From contig NZ_JAQQPZ010000009.1 in the NCBI RefSeq assembly GCF_028750675.1, positions 40,616 through 104,615 of the forward strand: a stretch of DNA of 64,000 bases, written 5' to 3'. A model generated the notes under the pieces. That model worked only from the letters and a program-made list of their open reading frames with translations, had not been told where the DNA came from and did no database searches. The position numbers were made by a program, and so were the translations under genes. The stretch is from Shewanella metallivivens. Lineage in GTDB: Bacteria > Pseudomonadota > Gammaproteobacteria > Enterobacterales > Shewanellaceae. Shown here piece after piece: positions 58,582 to 64,000 of the stretch; the first letter of the stretch is position 1, and the number at the start of each line of letters is the position of its first letter.

Positions 58582-59208
58582 TTAAAGTGTCTCGCGGATG
58601 GTTTGGTAGTTCAGCATTAACCATTGAATACCTAACACAGTTGAAGCATTGTCAATACGCCCGCTATTAACCCAGTCGTAGGCTTGTTGACGACTAACAA
58701 CATGAACACGAATGTCTTCATCTTCATGCTCCAACCCATGAACACCGGACGCCTGCGTTGCGTCAACCTGCCCCAAAAACAGGTAAAAGCGCTCGGTCGT
58801 ACCACCGGGGCTCACTAAATAACTGTTTATAGGGGTTAAACTTTGCAAGCTTAATCCGGCTTCTTCGGCTAATTCGCGCATAGCCACCTGCTCTGGCGAT
58901 TCTCCGGGCTCAATCATACCTGCCACCAGCTCAAGAAGCCAGATTGATTTAGTACTCGCTAATGCAGGAACACGTATTTGTTCAATTAATACGACTTCGT
59001 CACGAATAGGATCATACGGTAATACAACAACGGCACTGCCACGCTCAAATACTTCACGAGTCACCTCACCGCTCCAACCACCTTTGAACAATTTATGTTT
59101 GAAGGTGTACTCGTCTAGTCGAAAAAAACCTTGGTACAATACTTTTTTGGATAACAACTTAAAATCAGAATCAGCATCAAAAAACGATACACTTGAAGAG
59201 TCAGACAT
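58582..59208 (-). CDS. nudF: ADP-ribose pyrophosphatase
   Basis: 208 aa Nudix hydrolase. Nudix box GMIEPGESPEQVAMRELAEE with AGL; preceded by FERGSAVVVLPYDPIRDEVVLIEQIRVPA and LLELVAG, as in NudF. Cleaves ADP-ribose to AMP and ribose-5-phosphate. Divergent from tolC as in E. coli. Confidence 0.96.
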   Translation of the reverse strand: MSDSSSVSFFDADSDFKLLSKKVLYQGFFRLDEYTFKHKLFKGGWSGEVTREVFERGSAVVVLPYDPIRDEVVLIEQIRVPALASTKSIWLLELVAGMIEPGESPEQVAMRELAEEAGLSLQSLTPINSYLVSPGGTTERFYLFLGQVDATQASGVHGLEHEDEDIRVHVVSRQQAYDWVNSGRIDNASTVLGIQWLMLNYQTIRETL

Positions 59209-59649
59209 AATTTTCCTTGTCTATAAAATCTCGCACATAAAAGGCATTTTATCAGGTTAATTAGGAGTTGTTTAACTTTGTAAGTGAAATTGCGGTCGAG
59301 AAAAGAACGACCTTGCAGCGACAATAAACCCAAGCACTATGAATCACTAAGCGACTGCTGAGCAAGGTTCACAAAACGCTTAAAAAAAAATAAAATCTGT
59401 TACACTTCAAATTTGACTTGAAAATTAAAAAATCAATACTATTTAATGTGCACGGTGGATATAAAAATAGTGCACAATGCTTATAAAGTATTGTGAAGTA
59501 TTTTTAATACACAGCGCTAAGGGCGCCAGCAGATTGCAACGTTAGGACGATTTCTCTTATCTACCCTGACCTTAACGATATTGCATGACCAAATTAATCA
59601 AATTTATAACACCTCTCTGTATATGAGGCATTGTCTATAAGGGCAGCAA
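59209..59649. other. nudF-tolC divergent regulatory region
   Basis: 441 bases. A candidate tolC promoter is TTGACT (59413-59418), 18 bases, TACTAT (59437-59442). GTGCAC occurs at 59448 and 59472, 24 bp apart. The tolC leader would be about 200 bases. No ORF supported. The promoter is weak by eye. Confidence 0.45.
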
Positions 59650-60957
59650 ATGAAATTCAAAATTGGATCATTATACGCAGCATTAGCATTTTCATTTGCT
59701 ACTGCAGCTCCATCAGCGCAGGCTGATGATTTACTTGAAATTTATCAACAAGCACTCAATAGCGACCCTATCGTTTTACAAGCTAAAGCACAAAGAGATG
59801 CGTTATTTGAAAGTATTGAAGAAAATCGCGCGCCATTATTACCTACAATTAGTGCCAGCGTTGGTTATGCTAGATATTGGTATGATCCAAGCAGTTCAAG
59901 TAACAGTGAAACAATCACCAGTGGCCTTAGCCTAAGCCAAGTAATATACGATCATAGTGCATGGGTTGGTTTAACATTGGCTGAAATGGCTGCATCGCAA
60001 GCTGATTCAATTTATGCATCAACATTACAGTCGTTAATTACTCGCGTAACAACCGCATACTTTGATGTATTAACCGCTAAAGATAACTACGAGTTCCAAG
60101 GCGCAGAAAAAGCAGCTATCGAACGTCAACTAGAGCAAACTAAGCAGCGCTTTGCTGTAGGCTTAACCGCGATTACCGACGTACACGAAGCGCAAGCTCA
60201 GTATGACTTAGCCTCAGCACTTGAAATTTTAGCGTTAAACACACTAGACAACAGCTACGAAGCGTTACGTGAAATTACCGGTGTAGATCACCAGTCAATT
60301 GACGTATTAGACACAAATCGCTTTTCTGCAGGTACTCCAGCCCCAGCATCATCAACTGATTGGCTGAAAATGGCAGAAAATAGCAGCATTGACTTAATGA
60401 CTCAGCGTATCGCAAAAGATATTGCCAACGAAACCATTAGTTTATACAAAGCTGGTCACATGCCATCATTAAGCTTAAGCGCAGGTTACGACAACACTTC
60501 TGTGCTTAACCCTGGTTCAGATTACAAAACGACTTCTGTAGGGCTCACCCTAAGCGTGCCAATTTTTGAAGGCTTTGCAGTGACTTCACAAGTTAAGCAA
60601 GCCCAATTTGCCTATATTGAAGCCAGTGAAAAACTAGAACAAACTCACCGTAGTGTGACTAAAAATGTGCGTAATAACTTCAATAACGTTACCGCATCGA
60701 TTAGCTCTATTAAAGCGTATGAGCAGTCAGTAATTTCATCTGAAAGTGCGTTAAAAGCGACTCAGGCAGGCTTTGAAGTGGGTACACGTACTATTGTCGA
60801 TGTGCTTAACCGTACTCGTGACTTATACGACTCAAAACGTCAGCTGTCAGATGCACGTTATGGTTACATCAAGTCAATATTAGCACTTAAACAGGCCGCA
60901 GGAACATTGAACGAAGACGACATTATTGCGATTAATAATGGACTAATTGCTGAATAA
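59650..60957 (+). CDS. tolC: Outer membrane channel TolC
   Basis: 435 aa. Signal peptide (MKFKIGSLYAALAFSFATAAPSAQA), then two outer-membrane-efflux repeats of helices and strands (LLEIYQQALNSDPIVLQAKAQRDA; FAVGLTAITDVHEAQAQYDLA and FEVGTRTIVDVLNRTRDLYDSKRQ). Trimeric exit duct for drug efflux and type I secretion. The C-terminal tail is shorter than in E. coli. Terminator at 60988-61017. Confidence 0.95.
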   Translation: MKFKIGSLYAALAFSFATAAPSAQADDLLEIYQQALNSDPIVLQAKAQRDALFESIEENRAPLLPTISASVGYARYWYDPSSSSNSETITSGLSLSQVIYDHSAWVGLTLAEMAASQADSIYASTLQSLITRVTTAYFDVLTAKDNYEFQGAEKAAIERQLEQTKQRFAVGLTAITDVHEAQAQYDLASALEILALNTLDNSYEALREITGVDHQSIDVLDTNRFSAGTPAPASSTDWLKMAENSSIDLMTQRIAKDIANETISLYKAGHMPSLSLSAGYDNTSVLNPGSDYKTTSVGLTLSVPIFEGFAVTSQVKQAQFAYIEASEKLEQTHRSVTKNVRNNFNNVTASISSIKAYEQSVISSESALKATQAGFEVGTRTIVDVLNRTRDLYDSKRQLSDARYGYIKSILALKQAAGTLNEDDIIAINNGLIAE

Positions 60958-60987
60958 TGATCGTGTAACCTAATTCATGCAAGATAT

Positions 60988-61017
60988 AAAAAAACCGCCA
61001 AGCAGGCGGTTTTTTTA
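60988..61017. terminator. Terminator after tolC
   Basis: AACCGCC, 5-base loop, GGCGGTT, then T6; A-run on the other side makes it bidirectional. Confidence 0.9.
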
Positions 61018-61032
61018 TATCTTTATTTCCAC

Positions 61033-61143
61033 TTAAAAACGTAATTCTATCCCGGCAAAAGCACCTTTGAACTGCGTATTTTGTGACACATCAGAAAAAT
61101 GACTCACGTCAAAATTAAAATCACGATAACCGACACGTACGAA
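61033..61143 (-). pseudogene. C-terminal remnant of an outer membrane beta-barrel protein
   Basis: Reading minus from about 61143: NFVRVGYRDFNFDVSHFSD, then QNTQFKGAFAGIELRF and a stop. Alternating hydrophobic residues and a terminal Phe are the C-terminal signature of beta-barrel outer membrane proteins. There is no start codon and the frame is broken at about 61141 against the DUF2333-like fragment. Confidence 0.7.
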
Positions 61144-61417
61144 ATTCGAAAGCAGGCATGTTATCCATCATCAATGAAGGTGGCATAACATCATTTGATA
61201 ACCATCCACCGGGTTTATCCAGCAAGGTTTCCATGGTCAAAATTAATGAACTGGTAGTGCTGTAACCGACAATCTTATTTGCATTATCGGTTTGCGCAGA
61301 CACAGGCTTTATTGGGTCTGGTTCGATACTCCACCACACACTAATAATATAAAGCACTAAAAAAAGCACCCCAACCACGCCTAAAATTTTATTCCTAGTA
61401 ACTTGCATCAATATCAC
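61121..61417 (-). pseudogene. Truncated DUF2333-family protein
   Basis: 98 aa. N-terminal membrane anchor (GVVGVLFLVLYIISVWWSIEPDP), then GYSTTSSLILTMETLLDKPGGW and LSNDVMPPSLMMDNMPAFEF, which matches the N-terminal part of DUF2333 proteins (normally over 300 aa). After FEF the frame becomes RTCRLS and stops, where it joins the barrel remnant. The rest of the gene is absent, so it is a deletion product; the promoter and start remain, and a short membrane protein could still be made. Confidence 0.72.
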
Positions 61418-61420
61418 TCC

Positions 61421-61924
61421 TTAATGATGGTGATGATGGTCTGCTTGTTCACCATTTTGAGAGGCTGCCTGTTTTAAGACAGGTAACTCAATCATAAGTT
61501 GCTGACCATCTTCAAAAATTAACTCTAAAGGTATCTTATCATCAACCACTAATGGCGCGGTTAAAGACAATAACATGACATGTTCGCCAGTCGGTTGTAG
61601 AGTTAGCTTTCCGTGTGACGGAATTGAAAACCCTGCAACTTGACGCATTTTAACCATGCCGTTTTCTTCAATAATCGTGTGTAACTGCGCTTCTTTCGCT
61701 GCTGCAGTGTTTACCTCAACGAGTGTAACTGCATGAGCAGTATGGTTTTCTAATGTAAAATAAGCCGCAGTATTAGGCACACTCGCAGGCATCGCTCTGA
61801 CATAACCGTCGACTAAAATAACGTTTGCCGTTGCCGCGAATGATAACGATGATAACACTAAAAAGTTAAACAGGTGTTTGAATATTGCTTTCAATGTCTT
61901 AAACTCCATGTAAACCACTCGCAT
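61421..61924 (-). CDS. PCu(A)C-type periplasmic copper chaperone
   Basis: 167 aa. Signal sequence near residues 12-33, then the PCu(A)C domain. The copper motif H-X10-M-X21-H-X-M is exact: His82, Met93, His115, Met117. It ends in a histidine run (ADHHHHH). Delivers Cu(I) to the cytochrome oxidase CuA site in related systems. An ATG at 61909 (MEFKTLKAIFKH) is an equally plausible start. Divergent from the enoyl-CoA hydratase gene with a 19-base gap. Next to the deletion scar. Confidence 0.9.
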   Translation of the reverse strand: MRVVYMEFKTLKAIFKHLFNFLVLSSLSFAATANVILVDGYVRAMPASVPNTAAYFTLENHTAHAVTLVEVNTAAAKEAQLHTIIEENGMVKMRQVAGFSIPSHGKLTLQPTGEHVMLLSLTAPLVVDDKIPLELIFEDGQQLMIELPVLKQAASQNGEQADHHHHH

Positions 61925-61943
61925 TCACTATAGGAAGTTACGA

Positions 61944-62681
61944 ATGAGTCATATTCAGGTAAGAGATGATCAAGGCGTACGTATCATCAGTTTTAATCGT
62001 CCAGAAAAGCGCAATGCTTTTAATCTAGAAATGTATCAACAACTCACAGAATACCTGATCCAAGGTGAAGCCGACAATGACATTCGAGCCTTTATGTTTC
62101 ATGGAACTGACGACTGCTTTACCTCTGGCAATGATATCGTAGACTTTTTACAAAGTGGCGCACTGGATGATAATCACCCAACGGTTAAATTCTTGTTTTG
62201 TTTATTAGATCTAAAAAAACCTGTAGTGGCTGCCGTAACGGGTGCTGCGGTAGGTATTGGCACAACCTTATTGCTGCATTGCGATTTGGTATATGCTGAC
62301 AACAAAGCCAAGTTTCAAATGCCTTTTGTCAATTTAGCCTTAGTACCAGAAGCGGCTTCAAGCATATTGTTGCCGTCTATTGTTGGTCAACATAAAGCTG
62401 CCGAATTGATTTTATTAGGTGACGCCTTTGATGCTGAGACTGCTGCGCAGCTAAATTTGATTAATCGTGTGGTTGCCCCAGATGAACTTATTAGCTTCAG
62501 TCTAGCGCAAGCAAAAAAATTGGCGGCTCAGCCACCTTTGTCTATGCAAGCATCAAAACAACTATTACGTCATAATCAGGCTCAAGTTAAAGCACAAATG
62601 AAATTAGAACTGGTTCAATTTACCAAGCGTTTACAAAGTGATGAAGCTAAACAACGTTTTAGGGCCTTTTTAAACAAATAA
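61944..62681 (+). CDS. Enoyl-CoA hydratase/isomerase family protein
   Basis: 245 aa crotonase-fold protein. N-terminal VRIISFNRPEKRNAFNLEMYQ, oxyanion segments FTSGNDIVDF and VAAVTGAAVGIGTTLLLHCDLVYA, then FQMPFVNLALVPEAASSILLP. The position normally held by the second catalytic Glu reads PEAASS, as in many isomerase-type members, so delta(3)-delta(2)-enoyl-CoA isomerase activity is possible. Substrate unknown; no fatty acid operon around it. Confidence 0.88.
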   Translation: MSHIQVRDDQGVRIISFNRPEKRNAFNLEMYQQLTEYLIQGEADNDIRAFMFHGTDDCFTSGNDIVDFLQSGALDDNHPTVKFLFCLLDLKKPVVAAVTGAAVGIGTTLLLHCDLVYADNKAKFQMPFVNLALVPEAASSILLPSIVGQHKAAELILLGDAFDAETAAQLNLINRVVAPDELISFSLAQAKKLAAQPPLSMQASKQLLRHNQAQVKAQMKLELVQFTKRLQSDEAKQRFRAFLNK

Positions 62682-62744
62682 CCATCACCGATGCGCGGGG
62701 GCTTATGACCCCGCCCACCCCAAACGTTGACGATGGAATGAGCA

Positions 62745-62945
62745 TTAAAAGCGTGACGTTTTTTGGCTCATCACAACGGCAACAATAAAATACGCCGCTA
62801 AACTGATACTCGGATTAGTGACCACCAAACCAATGGTAACAATACGTGTCCATAACAACGACCAACCGTATTGCTTGGCTAAGTTGGCCGATACACCACA
62901 TACAATACGTGCTTCATCTTGTAATCGACTGATTAAACGATTCAT
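62745..62945 (-). CDS. PspC-domain membrane protein
   Basis: 66 aa. RIVCGVSANLAKQYGWSLLWTRIV is the PspC signature, followed by one membrane helix (GLVVTNPSISLAAYFIVAVVM). Phage-shock protein C domain proteins sense or buffer inner membrane stress. Small stand-alone versions are common in Shewanella and Vibrio. Last gene of a possible three-gene group with the two genes upstream. Confidence 0.85.
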   Translation of the reverse strand: MNRLISRLQDEARIVCGVSANLAKQYGWSLLWTRIVTIGLVVTNPSISLAAYFIVAVVMSQKTSRF

Positions 62946-63034
62946 TTTCTTCTCCTATACTGTGTAACTATCTTAATCATTTATATTTGGCAGACTCTGA
63001 GTTAACGCCCATGATATCTCTCCATCTAGGCAAT

Positions 63035-63169
63035 CTATTTAGCTTGGTCATTAATGTAGGGCCATAACAGCCAACTCGCTATCGCTGCACACAGTGCAAA
63101 GCTCATCACAGGTAATAACAACAACGACATTAACGGCAACACCAAGCCTATATTCAACGCCCAATCCAT
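63035..63169 (-). CDS. 44-aa hydrophobic membrane protein
   Basis: Short gene: starts MDWALNIGLVLPLMSLLLLP and ends LWPYINDQAK, with one or two membrane segments. Its ATG overlaps the TAA of the upstream gene (TAATG), a standard sign of translational coupling, which is the main support. No family recognised. Followed after 89 bases by the PspC-domain gene. Confidence 0.6.
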   Translation of the reverse strand: MDWALNIGLVLPLMSLLLLPVMSFALCAAIASWLLWPYINDQAK

Positions 63170-63483
63170 TACTTATTCTCAGTTGCTTGGGCTGCAATGG
63201 CGGTTTTTGGCGCTTCTGATTCCGTTAACACCACTTGAGCTAAACTTGAATTGATCTCATAAACTTGCTCAGCAATTTGAGTTTGTAACGACAACATAAA
63301 CTCTTGCTTGGTGGTTGAAATCATTTCTTGGCTAGCTTGAGCAATATTCTGCTCAATTGAACTTAGCGTGTTGCTTAACGAAATTTCATCAGCTTGTGCT
63401 GACACACTCGCTGTAACCATTACCGCAGCAGCAACAGATAACTGAACAGTACGACGAACGATATTTGAAGTTAATGTAAACAT
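63169..63483 (-). CDS. Small exported coiled-coil protein
   Basis: 104 aa from the ATG at 63483, which has AAGGA about 6 bases upstream; a longer frame starts at 63516. Signal peptide (RRTVQLSVAAAVMVTASVSAQA). The mature part is helical and Gln/Ser-rich (LSSIEQNIAQASQEMISTTK). Function unknown. First gene of a group with the 44-aa membrane protein and the PspC-domain protein, so a role in envelope stress is conceivable. Confidence 0.65.
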   Translation of the reverse strand: MFTLTSNIVRRTVQLSVAAAVMVTASVSAQADEISLSNTLSSIEQNIAQASQEMISTTKQEFMLSLQTQIAEQVYEINSSLAQVVLTESEAPKTAIAAQATENK

Positions 63484-63788
63484 GGTGGCATCCTTTCTTG
63501 TGTTGGTTGATGGCAACTAAACACCCGTCTAGTTGATTACACCATGGGTATTACAAGGTGCGTGCCAACTTTGAATTAATAACGAAAGGTACTGATTAAT
63601 ATAAATTTAATATTAATCACAGTTTCTCCAGGCAAACATTCTTTACGTACAAAAAACCAACAGGTAGTAAAAATAACCACCCGATTGGTTAAAATGACTA
63701 GTACATTTAATTAACGGAAAGCCAAATTAAAAGCGCCTAGATAAAGGCGCTTAAGAAGGATAGCAGCTGACGATGAATATTAACGATA
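63484..63788. other. Intergenic region between dusA and the small exported gene
   Basis: 305 AT-rich bases. Contains the dusA terminator at 63724-63752 and, near 63651-63685, an imperfect inverted repeat (AACCAAC...CGATTGGTT). Presumably also the promoter of the small exported protein gene. Confidence 0.5.
63724..63752 (-). terminator. Terminator of dusA
   Basis: AAGCGCCT (63731-63738), 6-base loop, AGGCGCTT (63745-63752); minus-strand tail TTAATTT. Confidence 0.75.
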
Positions 63789-64000
63789 TTAAGCCTGTGA
63801 CTCAGTCAATGCTTGAGTATCAACAAACTCAGCCGCGTTAAGTACCACATTTATATCGGCATTCGGTTTGTGTGCATTTTCACTTAAATGACGACGCCAA
63901 CCACGAGAGCCTGGTAACCCCTGAAATAAGTCTATCATATGACGGGTAATATGATTCAAGCGACCACCTTGGGCTAAATGCGCTTCAATATAGGGGATCA
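63789..64000 (-). CDS. dusA: tRNA-dihydrouridine(20/20a) synthase DusA, 3' end only
   Basis: Partial: the 5' part lies beyond the window. The 70 visible codons read [53 protein letters not shown], matching the C-terminal helical RNA-binding domain of DusA ([36 protein letters not shown] in E. coli, in part). Reduces U20/U20a of tRNAs with FMN/NADPH. The visible part is intact. Confidence 0.93.
   Translation of the reverse strand, partial: [69 protein letters not shown]

Overview
The window reads as ordinary chromosome of a gamma-proteobacterium, most likely a marine Shewanella. The evidence is gene content and order: sfsA-dksA-gluQ-pcnB-folK-panBC, yheV/yheS/yheT/yheU/prkB, crp, the astCAD operon, sspBA next to petABC, tsaE-amiB-mutL-miaA-hfq-hflXKC, orn-rsgA-psd-mscM, and parCE-yqiA-cpdA-yqiB-nudF-tolC. 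CRP, Hfq, SspA/B, CpdA and DksA look very close to the E. coli proteins, base composition is moderate to AT-rich, and small palindromic repeats of a type common in Alteromonadales sit between genes. The genus call is inference; no rRNA is present.

Layout. 0.1-6.2 kb (+): sfsA, dksA, gluQ, pcnB (apparent AUU start), folK, panB, panC. 6.2-6.8 kb: non-coding stretch with a structured-looking segment and a 162-bp hairpin element. 6.8-15.6 kb: DUF4124-like protein, yheV, ABC-F protein YheS, TIGR02444 protein, a GMC oxidoreductase with its Tat-signal small subunit, yheT, yheU, prkB, a Sel1/TPR protein. 15.9-19.0 kb (+): crp, then a PepSY protein with a PhoP/PhoQ-like two-component pair. 19.1-23.8 kb (-): arginine succinyltransferase operon astC-astA-astD plus a DUF1338 protein. 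24.1-27.8 kb (-): HDOD protein and an S9 peptidase lipoprotein. 27.9-32.3 kb (-): pabA, sspB, sspA and the cytochrome bc1 operon. 32.8-41.1 kb (-): hflC, hflK, hflX, hfq, miaA, mutL, amiB, tsaE. 41.3-43.4 kb (-): a helical protein of unknown function, a 261-bp repeat element, and a tRNA-Gly(GCC) array with three intact genes among at least six mosaic or degenerate tRNA copies. 43.5-50.3 kb: orn (-), then rsgA, psd, mscM and a GDPD (+). 50.3-51.0 kb: a 28-bp perfect palindrome, a possible frameshifted relic and bfd. 51.2-59.2 kb (-): parC, a PQQ-type sugar dehydrogenase, parE, yqiA, cpdA, yqiB, nudF. 59.6-64.0 kb: tolC, a deletion scar joining fragments of two genes, a PCu(A)C copper chaperone, an enoyl-CoA hydratase homologue, a small envelope gene group with a PspC-domain protein, and the 3' end of dusA.

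Most genes are housekeeping: RNA metabolism (pcnB, hfq, miaA, orn, gluQ, dusA), cofactor synthesis (folK, panBC, pabA), respiration (petABC), membrane and protein quality control (hflKC, psd, mscM, tolC), DNA topology and repair (parCE, mutL), and cAMP signalling (crp, cpdA). No prophage, CRISPR array, transposase or defence island was seen. The most unusual part is the tRNA-Gly array, where intact tRNAs alternate with exact tandem copies of rearranged tRNA pieces. Next in interest are the AUU start of pcnB, the deletion scar at 61.0-61.4 kb, the intra-operon palindrome between astC and astA, and a set of hairpin elements that all end in ATACCA.
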